A stretch of DNA of 14,947 bases, from contig JASLAV010000233.1 in assembly GCA_030146905.1 (NCBI GenBank), positions 1-14,947 of the forward strand. The letters run 5' to 3'. The stretch comes from Lentzea sp. GTDB lineage: Bacteria; Actinomycetota; Actinomycetes; Mycobacteriales; Pseudonocardiaceae. Positions 6,661-14,079 of the stretch are shown here, piece after piece. The notes under the pieces were generated by a model that worked only from the letters and a program-made list of their open reading frames with translations, did not search any database and had not been told where the DNA came from. A program made the position numbers and the translations under genes. Position 1 is the stretch's first letter. Each line of letters begins with the position of its first letter.

Positions 6661-8150
6661 GCACCATCCCCCACTGGATCGACGGCGCCCGCACCACGGG
6701 GGTGTCGTCCCGCACGTCCGACGTCTTCGACCCGGCCACCGGTGAGGTCTCCGCGCAGGTCGTGCTGGCCGAGCAGGCCGACGTCGACCTCGCGGTCTCC
6801 TCCTCGGTGAAGGCCGCCCAGTCCTGGTCGGAGTCGTCGCTGTCGACGCGGTCGCGGATCCTCTTCGAGTACCGCCACCTGCTGCACGCGCACCGCGACG
6901 AGCTCGCCGCGATCATCACGTCCGAGCACGGCAAGGTGCTCTCGGACGCGGCGGGCGAGGTGCAGCGCGGCCTGGAGGTCGTCGAGTTCGCGTGCGGCAT
7001 CTCGCAGCTGCTGAAGGGCGAGCACTCCGAGCAGGTCTCGCGCGGGGTCGACGCGTACTCGCTGCGCCAGCCCCTGGGTGTCGTCGCGGGCATCACGCCG
7101 TTCAACTTCCCCGTGATGGTGCCGATGTGGATGTTCCCCATCGCCATCGCCACCGGGAACACGTTCGTCCTCAAGCCCTCCGAGCGCGACCCGTCGGCCT
7201 CGGTGCGGCTGGCCGAACTGTTCCAGGAGGCCGGTCTGCCCGACGGCGTGCTGAACGTCCTGCAGGGCGACGCGCTCGCGGTCAACGCGCTGCTCGACCA
7301 CCCTGACGTCGCCGCGGCGTCGTTCGTCGGCTCGACCCCGATCGCGCGGCACGTCTACTCGCGCGGCACCGCGGCCGGCAAGCGCGTGCAGGCGCTGGGT
7401 GGCGCCAAGAACCACATGGTGGTGCTGCCGGACGCCGACCTCGACGTGGCCGCCGACGCCGCCGTCTCCGCTGGCTACGGCTCCGCCGGCGAGCGCTGCA
7501 TGGCGATCTCGGTGGTCGTCGCGGTGGGCGGGACGGGCGACGAGCTGGTCGCCAAGATCGCCTCCCGCACCCGCGACCTGCACCCGTCGGTGCTGCCGGG
7601 CACCGACCCCGCCGCGCAGATGGGCCCGCTGGTCACCGGCGCGCACCGGGACAAGGTCCGGTCCTACGTGGACGCGGGCGAGGCGGCCGGTGCGACGCTC
7701 GTCGTCGACGGCCGTGACTACGCGCCGGAAGGACACCCGGACGGCTTCTGGCTCGCGCCGACGCTGTTCGACCACGTCACCCGCAACATGACGATCTACA
7801 CGGACGAGATCTTCGGACCGGTGCTGTCGGTCGTCCGCGCCGACACGTTCGAGGACGCGGTGGAGCTGGTGAACGCCAACCCGTACGGCAACGGCACGGC
7901 CATCTACACCGGTGACGGCCTCGCCGCCCGTGAGTACCAGCGGCGCGTGCACGTCGGCATGGTCGGCATCAACGTGCCGATCCCCGTGCCGATGGCCTAC
8001 TACTCGTTCGGCGGCTGGAAGGACTCGCTGTTCGGTGACACGCACGTGCACGGCGCCGAGGGCGTGAAGTTCTACACCCGCGCCAAGGCCGTCACGGCCC
8101 GCTGGCCGCAGCAGCACGGCGTGAACCTGGGCTTCCCGACCCACGGCTGA
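6657..8150 (+). CDS. iolA: CoA-acylating methylmalonate-semialdehyde dehydrogenase
   Basis: Last step of inositol breakdown: malonate semialdehyde plus CoA and NAD+ gives acetyl-CoA and CO2; the same enzyme class also serves valine breakdown (MmsA). It has 497 residues, the usual length. Motifs are TPFNFP (147-152, N150 stabilises the oxyanion), KPSERDP (173-179), FVGSTP (223-228), catalytic cysteine C281 in GSAGERCMA, and EIFGPVLSVV. The usual ELGGK with the general-base Glu is replaced by ALGGAKNH (246-253), as expected for the CoA-dependent subfamily. The start is TTG at 6657, supported by GGAGG (6646-6650) six bases upstream; it overlaps the LacI-family stop. The same operon-like layout suggests co-transcription with the regulator. 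Confidence 0.94.
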   Translation: MSTIPHWIDGARTTGVSSRTSDVFDPATGEVSAQVVLAEQADVDLAVSSSVKAAQSWSESSLSTRSRILFEYRHLLHAHRDELAAIITSEHGKVLSDAAGEVQRGLEVVEFACGISQLLKGEHSEQVSRGVDAYSLRQPLGVVAGITPFNFPVMVPMWMFPIAIATGNTFVLKPSERDPSASVRLAELFQEAGLPDGVLNVLQGDALAVNALLDHPDVAAASFVGSTPIARHVYSRGTAAGKRVQALGGAKNHMVVLPDADLDVAADAAVSAGYGSAGERCMAISVVVAVGGTGDELVAKIASRTRDLHPSVLPGTDPAAQMGPLVTGAHRDKVRSYVDAGEAAGATLVVDGRDYAPEGHPDGFWLAPTLFDHVTRNMTIYTDEIFGPVLSVVRADTFEDAVELVNANPYGNGTAIYTGDGLAAREYQRRVHVGMVGINVPIPVPMAYYSFGGWKDSLFGDTHVHGAEGVKFYTRAKAVTARWPQQHGVNLGFPTHG

Positions 8151-8159
8151 GAAGAAGAA

Positions 8160-8190
8160 AAGCCCCCGCTCGGTTCCGGAGCGGGGGCTT
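8160..8190. terminator. bidirectional intrinsic terminator between iolA and tctA
   Basis: A perfect 12-base stem (8160-8171 with 8179-8190) with a 7-base loop lies between the convergent stops of iolA (8150) and tctA (8205). The plus-strand transcript continues with TTCTCTC and the minus-strand transcript with TTTTCTTCTTCTC, so it can serve both directions. Confidence 0.88.
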
Positions 8191-8204
8191 CTCTCGACAT
8201 CTGA

Positions 8205-9722
8205 TCAGGCGTCAACCTTCTCACGCTCGGCATCGGCGCCTGCGGGCGGTGTCGGTTTCGGCAGGAACTTCCTGATCAGGGGGAAGAACAAGATCAACAC
8301 GATGATCACGTAGACGACGATCGCCATGGGGCTGTTGACCAGTCCGGTCAGCGATCCGTCGGACAGCTGCAGCGAGCGGCGCATCTGCTGTTCCGCGGCG
8401 GGGCCGAGGATCACGCCGATGATCGCGGGCAGCACCGGCAGGCCGTAGCGGCGCATGCCGAAGCCCAGCAGCCCGATCACGAACATCAGCAGCAGGTCGA
8501 AGATGTCCGCGTTGACGGCGTAGGCGCCGACCGAGGCGAAGAACAGGATGCCCGCGTAGAGGTACGGCCGCGGGATGCGCAGCAGTTTCACCCACAGCGG
8601 CGCCAGCGGCAGGTTCAGCACCAGCAGCAGCGTCAGTCCGATGAACAGCGACGCGATCAGCGCCCACACCAGGCCGGACTCGCGCTGGAACAGCAGCGGG
8701 CCCGGCTGGATGCCGTACTGCTGGAACGCCGCGAGCATGACCGCCGCGACCGCCGTGGTGGGCAGGCCCAGCGTCAGCATCGTGACCAGGGTGCCTGCGG
8801 CGGAGGCGGAGGCCGTGGACTCCGGTCCCGCGACGCCCTCGATGGCGCCCTTGCCGAACTCGTCCTTGTGCTTGGAGAGCCGCTTCTCCGTCACGTACGA
8901 CAGGAAGGTCGGGATCTCCGCGCCACCGGCGGGGATCGCACCGAACGGGAAGCCGATCACCGGCCCGCGCAGCCACGGCTTCCAGGTGCGCTTGAGGTCG
9001 GCCTTCGACAGCCACGGACGGCCGACCGGGATCGGTTCGAACGGCTTGCGGCGCAGGTGGGCGGCCACCCACAGGGCCTCGCCGACCGCGAACAGGGCCA
9101 CGGCGACCACGACGATGTCGATGCCGTCCGCAAGGTGCAGCGAGCCGAACGTGAGGCGCTGCTGGCCGGTCATCTCGTCGAGGCCGACCAGGCCGAGCGT
9201 CAGGCCGATGAGCAGCGACGCGAACCCGCGGATCCGCGAGGCGCCCAGCACCGAGGTCACCGCGATGAACGCCAGCACCATGACGGCGAACAGGTCGGGC
9301 GCGCCGATGTCGACGGCGTGCTTGGCCACGAACGGCGCCAGCAGCACGATCAGGATCGTGCCGATGATGCCGCCGGTGAAGTGGCCGATGGCAGCGGCGG
9401 CAAGCGCTTGCGCACCACGTCCCTTGCGGGCCATGGGATTGCCTTCGAACGCGGCCACGACCGCGGCGCTCTCACCTGGCGTGTTGAGCAGGATCGACGT
9501 GGTCGAGCCGCCGAACATGCCGCCGTAGTAGATGCCGGCGAACATGATGAACGCGCCGGTCGGCTCCATGCCGTAGGTGACGGGCAGCAGCAGTGCCACC
9601 GCCATGGCAGGGCCGATGCCCGGCAGGACGCCGATCGCCGTGCCGAGCAGCACGCCGATCGCGGCGAGCAGCAGGTGTGTCGGCGTCAGCGCGGTCGCGA
9701 AGCCGTCGAGCAGTTGTTCCAC
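8205..9722 (-). CDS. tctA: tripartite tricarboxylate transporter large permease TctA
   Basis: Main membrane subunit of a TTT-family secondary importer, 505 residues, the typical size, with about a dozen hydrophobic stretches. Family signatures are GVLPGIGP (31-38) and [15 protein letters not shown] (71-85), with [16 protein letters not shown] following. A second internal copy of the Gly/Pro-rich pattern is in [19 protein letters not shown]. The start is GTG at 9722, immediately after the tctB TAG. A GGAGGTG stretch inside the tctB end provides the ribosome binding site, so translation is coupled. It works with TctB and TctC to take up a carboxylate driven by an ion gradient; the substrate cannot be read from sequence. 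Confidence 0.95.
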   Translation of the reverse strand: MEQLLDGFATALTPTHLLLAAIGVLLGTAIGVLPGIGPAMAVALLLPVTYGMEPTGAFIMFAGIYYGGMFGGSTTSILLNTPGESAAVVAAFEGNPMARKGRGAQALAAAAIGHFTGGIIGTILIVLLAPFVAKHAVDIGAPDLFAVMVLAFIAVTSVLGASRIRGFASLLIGLTLGLVGLDEMTGQQRLTFGSLHLADGIDIVVVAVALFAVGEALWVAAHLRRKPFEPIPVGRPWLSKADLKRTWKPWLRGPVIGFPFGAIPAGGAEIPTFLSYVTEKRLSKHKDEFGKGAIEGVAGPESTASASAAGTLVTMLTLGLPTTAVAAVMLAAFQQYGIQPGPLLFQRESGLVWALIASLFIGLTLLLVLNLPLAPLWVKLLRIPRPYLYAGILFFASVGAYAVNADIFDLLLMFVIGLLGFGMRRYGLPVLPAIIGVILGPAAEQQMRRSLQLSDGSLTGLVNSPMAIVVYVIIVLILFFPLIRKFLPKPTPPAGADAEREKVDA

Positions 9723-10241
9723 CTAGAACACCTCCATCAACGGGCCACCGGGGAGCGGGACGCCGAGCAGGTTGTTGAACACGACGAACGTGAAGATCGA
9801 CAGGCTGGCCGCGATCAGCGGGTCGCGGACCAGGTTGCGGCTGCCGAGCGCGTAGGCGGCGCCCCAGAACAGGATCGCGCCGGAGATCGGGAACCCGACC
9901 GCGCCGATCAGCACGGCGTTCGCGAGGAAGGCGCCGCACAGCAGCAGGACCGTGCGCCAGTCGGCCGGCGCGGACAGGTCGACGTCCTCGCCCGCCTCCG
10001 CCTCGCCGCGGCCGCCGCGCAGGACGTCACGGGCCAGGAGCACCGCGACGAGCAGCAGCAGCGAGCCGACCAGGATCGGCACCGCCTTCGGCCCGACGGG
10101 GCCGCGCTGGGCGAAGTCGGTGGGGATGCGCAGCGCGTCGGTCAGCACCAGCACGCCGAGCACGACCAGCAGGGCGCAGACGCCCAGTTCGGAGTGGTCG
10201 CGGAGCCACTGCTTGGGCCCCGGCTTCGTCACGGTCGTCAT
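9723..10241 (-). CDS. tctB: tripartite tricarboxylate transporter small subunit TctB
   Basis: Small membrane subunit of the TTT importer, 172 residues, with four hydrophobic segments (around 20-36, 52-70, 97-115 and 118-155, the last region probably split in two). The conserved GPVGPKAVPILVGSLLLLVA (47-66) matches the family's G-P-x-x-x-P-x-x-x-G pattern after the first helix. The ATG at 10241 overlaps the end of tctC (stop TGA 10240-10238) as ATGA, which fixes the start; the longer upstream open frame is a shadow of tctC. It ends in TAG directly before the tctA GTG. Confidence 0.92.
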   Translation of the reverse strand: MTTVTKPGPKQWLRDHSELGVCALLVVLGVLVLTDALRIPTDFAQRGPVGPKAVPILVGSLLLLVAVLLARDVLRGGRGEAEAGEDVDLSAPADWRTVLLLCGAFLANAVLIGAVGFPISGAILFWGAAYALGSRNLVRDPLIAASLSIFTFVVFNNLLGVPLPGGPLMEVF

Positions 10242-11224
10242 GCCAGCCCCAAGTCCTTGAGCACCGTTGCCACCCGCTTGTTCTCGTCGTCCAGGAAGGT
10301 CCTGAACTCGTCTCCCGGCGCGAAGGCGTCCGTCCAGCCGTTGCGCTGCAACGCTTCCGTCCACTGCGGCGTCTTGTGGAGGTTCTGGAACACCTCGACC
10401 AGCTTCGCCTTGTCGGTCGGGGAGATCCCCGGCGGCGCGACGATGCCGCGCCAGTTGGTGAACTCGACGTCCACACCGGACTGCCGCAGCGTCGGTGCGT
10501 CGATTCCCTCGATCCGGTCCTTGCTCGTCACCGCGAGCACCCGCAACGTGCCGGCCTGGATCTGGTCGCGGTACTCGCCGACGCCGGAGACGCCGAACGC
10601 GACCTTGCCGCCGAGCACGGACGCCAGCAGCTCGCCACCGCCGTCGAACGGGATGTAGTTGACGGTCTTCGGCGGCAGGCCCACGGCCTTCGCGATCAGC
10701 ATCGGCGCGAGGTGGTCCGGGCCGCCGGGAGCGGAGCCACCGCCGACGGTCACGGTGCCGGGGTTGGCCTTCCACGCGTCGACGAGTTGTTGCATCGACG
10801 TGTACGGCGAGTCCTTCGCCACCACGACGATGTCCGGTTCCTCGATCAGCTTCGCGATCGGCGTGGTGTCGAGCAGCGAGTTCGGCGACTTGTTCGTGTA
10901 CACCGCGCCCACGACGCCCAGGCCCATCGACATGATCAGCTTGCCGTTGCCGCGCTCGCCGACCGTGCGCCCGAGCCCGACCGTGCCGCCGGCGCCGGGG
11001 AGGTTGAACACCTCGGCGTTGCGCAGCAGGTCAGCGTCCTCCATGGCCTTCGCCGCCGTGCGGGCGGTGATGTCGTAACCGCCACCCGGCGAGTTCGGCA
11101 CCAGCACGCGCAACGACCGCACCTGGCTGTTCTCACCGCTGTCCGCACCCGGTGACAGCAGCGGCGGCACCAGCAGGACGGCGAGCAACGCCGTCGCCAC
11201 CGACACCCACACCTTCACCGACAC
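10238..11224 (-). CDS. tctC: tripartite tricarboxylate transporter substrate-binding protein TctC
   Basis: Extracytoplasmic receptor of the Bug/TctC family, 328 residues, first gene of tctCBA. An uncleaved or SPI-cleaved hydrophobic leader covers about 3-24. The first binding loop is VPNSPGGGYD (42-51), followed by NLPGAGGTVG and the second loop GGGSAPGGPDHLAP, as in this family. The chosen start is GTG at 11224, giving a leader-first protein, with GGCGGGG seven bases upstream. The frame stays open to 11338, but that part lies across the divergent promoter region. No lipobox cysteine is present in the leader, although many Gram-positive TctC proteins are lipoproteins. Confidence 0.9.
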   Translation of the reverse strand: MSVKVWVSVATALLAVLLVPPLLSPGADSGENSQVRSLRVLVPNSPGGGYDITARTAAKAMEDADLLRNAEVFNLPGAGGTVGLGRTVGERGNGKLIMSMGLGVVGAVYTNKSPNSLLDTTPIAKLIEEPDIVVVAKDSPYTSMQQLVDAWKANPGTVTVGGGSAPGGPDHLAPMLIAKAVGLPPKTVNYIPFDGGGELLASVLGGKVAFGVSGVGEYRDQIQAGTLRVLAVTSKDRIEGIDAPTLRQSGVDVEFTNWRGIVAPPGISPTDKAKLVEVFQNLHKTPQWTEALQRNGWTDAFAPGDEFRTFLDDENKRVATVLKDLGLA

Positions 11225-11272
11225 TGTGATCCCCGCCTCTCGTCCGCGTGGTTGGACATGTTGCTCTCGTGT

Positions 11273-11306
11273 AAACCTTGATGTCGCTCTTGCGCTCTCA
11301 AGGTTT
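11273..11306. promoter_or_regulatory. inverted repeat, candidate response-regulator site
   Basis: Perfect 9-base arms AAACCTTGA (11273-11281) and TCAAGGTTT (11298-11306) flank a 16-base spacer. The spacer and the right-arm edge hold a direct repeat CGCTCT (11285-11290, 11293-11298). It sits in the 112-base gap between tctC and the divergent sensor kinase gene. Arm centres are 25 bases apart. It is more likely a binding site than a terminator because it lies upstream of both genes. Confidence 0.6.
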
Positions 11307-11336
11307 CTTTCGGTCTTTCTGGTCACGGGAGGTCTC

Positions 11337-12875
11337 ATGCGTCGCCGCCGTTCCCTGGCCAGTCAGCTCCTCGCTTGGCAACTCGTAGTCGTCACGCTGC
11401 TACTGGGCGCGGTCGGCGCGCTGACAGTCGTCCAGACGGGCAACAACTTTCGCTCCAACGAGGAGCGCCGGATGCTGTCCGTCGCGGAGACGGTGGCGGC
11501 GAACTCGCTGGTCCAGGAGCAGATGGGCAACTGGCGCCTGCTGTCGGCGCCCGCGGAGACGGCCCGCAGCCTGTCCGGTGCCTCCTACGTGCTGATCCTG
11601 AACGACAGGCGGCTCGTGATCGCCTCGCCGGACCCGGCCCAGATCGGGTCCACTCTGGACACCGGGACCACGGCGCTGGAGGGCAGGTCGTGGACGGGCA
11701 CGGCCGGCGGCTCGATCGAGGCGCACGTGCCGGTGTTCGACCCGGTCAGCCGTCGCGTGAACGGCATGGTGATCGCGGGCGCGGAGGACCCCGGCATCTT
11801 CGCCGGCGCGCTGGAGCAGCCCGTCGACGTGCTGCGGTACCTCGCGATCGCGCTGCTCATCGGCGTCACCGGGTCGTTGTTGCTGGCCAGGCGGGTGAAG
11901 AACCAGACGCTCGGCCTGGAGCCGCACGAGATCACCGCGCTGGTCGAGAACCGCGAGGCGTTGCTGCACGGCATCCGCGAGGGTGTCGTCGGCCTCGACG
12001 GCCAGAACCGGATCACCCTGGTCAACGACCACGCGAGCGACCTGCTGGCGTTGCCGGAGGACGCGGTCGGCCGCTCGGTCGAGGAGCTGGAGCTCAACGA
12101 CCGGCTGCGCGACGTGCTGACCGGCCGCGCGACCGGCGTCGACCAGCTGGTGCTGCGGCAGGGCGTCGTGCTCACGCTGAACCGCATGCCGATCGAGGGT
12201 GGCGACGGCGCGGTCGTGACGTTGCGGGACCGCACGGAACTCCTTGCGCTGCAACACGAGCTCGACGCATCGCAGCACGCGACGGACACGCTGCGGGCGC
12301 AGGCGCACGAGTTCGCGAACCGGCTGCACACCATCGCCGGGCTGATCTCGTTGAAGGAGTACGACGAGGTCACCAACTACGTTCACCAGATCAGCTCGGC
12401 GCAGGACCAGTGGCGGGCAGAGGTCGGTTCGTCGATCGGCGACCCGGCCGTGGCCGCGCTGCTGATCGCGAAGGCGTCGCTCGCGGCCGAACGCGGCACG
12501 GTGCTGCGGTTGTCGCCCGACAGCGTGCTGGGCCGGGTGGACGACGCGCTGTCGGCTGACCTGGTGATGGTGCTGGGAAATCTCGTCGACAACGCGCTGG
12601 ACGCGCTGAGCTCGCTGAGCACGAACGGCACTCAGAAGTGGATCGAGGTAGGTGTGCTGCAGATGGACGACGAGGTCCAGGTGGTGGTCCGCGACTCCGG
12701 CCCCGGCGTGGCGCCGGAGCTCGCGGAGGAGGTGTTCCGGCACGGGTTCACGACCAAGGCGGCATCACACGGCGAACGTGGCATCGGGCTCGCGCTGATC
12801 AGGCGGGCCTGCCTGCGGCGCGGGGGTTCGGTGAGCGTGTCGGGGTCGGTCTTCACGGCAAGGCTGCCCTGGTGA
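11337..12875 (+). CDS. CitA/DcuS-family sensor histidine kinase
   Basis: Membrane sensor of 512 residues that probably detects an external di- or tricarboxylate. Order: TM1 (about 11-33), extracytoplasmic PAS/Cache-like sensor (about 38-165), TM2 (about 166-184), cytoplasmic PAS (about 203-295; LLHGIREGVVGLDGQNRITLVN), SpoB-type dimerisation helix with the phosphoacceptor H324 in AQAHEFANRLHTI, and the ATPase domain. The ATPase has N-box GNLVDNALDAL (414-424), G1 DSGPG (453-457) and G2 GERGIGLAL (479-487). The start is ATG 11337 with GGAGG (11328-11332). An in-frame GTG at 11226 would put coding sequence through the promoter region and add a non-family N-terminus. The stop overlaps the regulator start as GTGA. 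Confidence 0.92.
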   Translation: MRRRRSLASQLLAWQLVVVTLLLGAVGALTVVQTGNNFRSNEERRMLSVAETVAANSLVQEQMGNWRLLSAPAETARSLSGASYVLILNDRRLVIASPDPAQIGSTLDTGTTALEGRSWTGTAGGSIEAHVPVFDPVSRRVNGMVIAGAEDPGIFAGALEQPVDVLRYLAIALLIGVTGSLLLARRVKNQTLGLEPHEITALVENREALLHGIREGVVGLDGQNRITLVNDHASDLLALPEDAVGRSVEELELNDRLRDVLTGRATGVDQLVLRQGVVLTLNRMPIEGGDGAVVTLRDRTELLALQHELDASQHATDTLRAQAHEFANRLHTIAGLISLKEYDEVTNYVHQISSAQDQWRAEVGSSIGDPAVAALLIAKASLAAERGTVLRLSPDSVLGRVDDALSADLVMVLGNLVDNALDALSSLSTNGTQKWIEVGVLQMDDEVQVVVRDSGPGVAPELAEEVFRHGFTTKAASHGERGIGLALIRRACLRRGGSVSVSGSVFTARLPW

Positions 12876-13537
12876 TCCGGGTGCTCGTCGTCGACGACGA
12901 CTTCATGGTGGCCAAGGTCCACAGCGGTTATGTCGCGCGCACGGAGGGTTTCGAGGTCGTCGGGGTCGCGCACACCGGCGGGGACGCGCTGCGGCTGGTG
13001 GCCTCCCTGAAACCCGACCTCGTGCTGCTCGACGTCTACCTGCCGGACCAGAGCGGGCTGGAAGTGCTGAAGTCGTTGCGCGCCAACGAGGACGTGGACG
13101 TCATCGTGATCACGGCGGCGACCGACGTCGACACCGTGCGCGGTGCGATGCGCGGCGGAGTCCTGCACTACCTGATCAAGCCGTTCGACTACCCGGCGTT
13201 GCGCGACCAGCTCGCGCACTTCGCGTCGTTGCGCGAGAAGCTGCACGGGCTCGCCTCGGCGGGGCAGGCGGACGTGGACCAGGTGTTCGGCGCACGTCCC
13301 ACCTCGAAACCGTTGCTGCCCAAGGGTTTGACGCCGGAGACCGCACGACTCGTGGAGAACGCGCTGCGGTCGCACCCGGACGGGCTCTCGGCCTCGGAAT
13401 GCGCTTCGTCGACCGGCGTCGCCCGGGTGAGTGCGCGCAGGTACCTGGAGCACTTCGTGTCCATCGGCAGGGCGGAGGTTCGCTTGCGGTACGGCGGAAC
13501 CGGTCGACCGGAACGGATCTACGCTTTGGTGGGATGA
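12872..13537 (+). CDS. CitB/DcuR-family response regulator
   Basis: Partner of the preceding kinase, 221 residues. The receiver domain (1-120) has D8-D10, phosphoacceptor D54 in LVLLDVYLP, T81 and K103 in LIKPFDYP. The linker is followed by a C-terminal winged-helix domain (about 158-221; GLTPETARLVENALR, GLSASECASSTGVARVSARRYLEHFVSIGRAEVRLRYGGTGRPERIY), as in CitB/DctR regulators. The GTG start at 12872 overlaps the kinase TGA by four bases, so both are co-translated. It likely activates the divergent tctCBA operon through the inverted repeat at 11273-11306 (inference). Its stop lies inside the left arm of the 114-base inverted-repeat segment. Confidence 0.93.
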   Translation: MIRVLVVDDDFMVAKVHSGYVARTEGFEVVGVAHTGGDALRLVASLKPDLVLLDVYLPDQSGLEVLKSLRANEDVDVIVITAATDVDTVRGAMRGGVLHYLIKPFDYPALRDQLAHFASLREKLHGLASAGQADVDQVFGARPTSKPLLPKGLTPETARLVENALRSHPDGLSASECASSTGVARVSARRYLEHFVSIGRAEVRLRYGGTGRPERIYALVG

Positions 13538-13641
13538 CCGCTGACCTTCGCCGCGTCTTTCGACGTTCAGACGGGTGTATCGCGGCGCGAGGCGCCCTGC
13601 TGAGCGCCGGAAGACGTGGTGGAGATTGCGGTCATCCCACC
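13528..13641. repeat. 114-base segment bounded by perfect 14-base inverted repeats
   Basis: GGTGGGATGACCGC (13528-13541) and its exact reverse complement GCGGTCATCCCACC (13628-13641) enclose 86 bases between the convergent regulator and arfB genes. The interior holds small nested stems (GGCGC/GCGCC, 13584-13596 or 13591-13608). The left arm contains the regulator's stop and the right arm touches the arfB stop. No target-site duplication is visible. It may be a MITE-like element or a long-range terminator structure. Confidence 0.6.
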
Positions 13642-13644
13642 TAA
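13534..13644 (+). CDS. possible 36-residue small ORF inside the inverted-repeat segment
   Basis: ATG at 13534 overlaps the regulator stop as ATGA, and the frame runs to TAA at 13642-13644, just past the right repeat arm. The product begins MTADLRRVFRRSDGCIAARG and is basic with two Cys. There is no separate ribosome binding site at normal distance (GGTGGG abuts the ATG), so it could be made only by coupling. It matches nothing I recognise and may be fortuitous. Confidence 0.15.
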   Translation: MTADLRRVFRRSDGCIAARGALLSAGRRGGDCGHPT

Positions 13645-14069
13645 TCCCAGGAGCCTGAACGGCCTCGGCCGCGTTTGGTGTCCGCGCGGCGCTTCTTCGA
13701 GGCGATGCGGCGGTCCTGCGAACCCCTCGTGGGCTTCGTCGGCCTGCGCATCGGCGGTGGCGGCGCGGCGGCGGTCCTCAGGAGCGCGGCGAGGCGTTCG
13801 CGGGCGGCGGCGCGGTTCTGCAGCTGCGCGCGGTGCTCGGACGCGGCGATCGTCAGCACGCCGTCGACGAGCCTGCCCTCCAGGCGTTCGAGCATCCTGC
13901 GCTTGAGGTGCTCGGGGACCGACGGCGAGGCAGCCAGGTCGAACGAGAGCTCCACACGGCTGTCCGCCGTGTTCACCCCCTGCCCGCCCGGCCCACCTGA
14001 CCTGGAAAAACGTTCGCGCAACTCGGACGCCGGAATCACCAGCGTCCTCGTCACGGTCACGTCGTTCAT
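13641..14069 (-). CDS. arfB: alternative ribosome-rescue factor ArfB (YaeJ-type peptidyl-tRNA hydrolase)
   Basis: Codon-independent peptidyl-tRNA hydrolase that frees ribosomes stalled on non-stop mRNAs. It has 142 residues, the usual ArfB size. The catalytic release-factor motif is SRSGGPGGQGVN (22-33), with GGQ at 28-30. The rest of the RF-1 domain is NTADSRVELSFDL. The strongly basic C-terminal tail from about residue 108 on (RRPTKPTRGSQDRRIASKKRR) is expected to enter the empty mRNA channel. It lacks codon-recognition domains, so it is not a normal release factor. ATG 14069 lies ten bases after the stop of the sigma-like gene; only a weak AAGG immediately before the ATG serves as ribosome binding site. 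Confidence 0.93.
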   Translation of the reverse strand: MNDVTVTRTLVIPASELRERFSRSGGPGGQGVNTADSRVELSFDLAASPSVPEHLKRRMLERLEGRLVDGVLTIAASEHRAQLQNRAAARERLAALLRTAAAPPPPMRRPTKPTRGSQDRRIASKKRRADTKRGRGRSGSWD

Positions 14070-14079
14070 GCCTTGAAGG

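Noticed and set aside
6333..8144. 603-codon minus-strand frame opposite iolA and the end of the LacI gene
   Set aside because: No recognisable domain; the plus strand encodes a full aldehyde dehydrogenase with intact catalytic motifs.
10242..10775. Long N-terminal extension of TctB in the same frame
   Set aside because: It overlaps tctC in another frame and has no family features; ATG 10241 with the ATGA overlap gives the normal TctB length.
11226..11336. Earlier GTG start for the sensor kinase, and the 11338 start for TctC
   Set aside because: Both would run through the divergent promoter and its inverted repeat; the internal starts have ribosome binding sites and place the leader or first membrane helix at the N-terminus.
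13500..13511. 12-base palindrome CCGGTCGACCGG
   Set aside because: It lies in conserved coding sequence for the regulator's GGTGRPER motif and has no promoter context; self-complementary GC-rich hexamers are common here.
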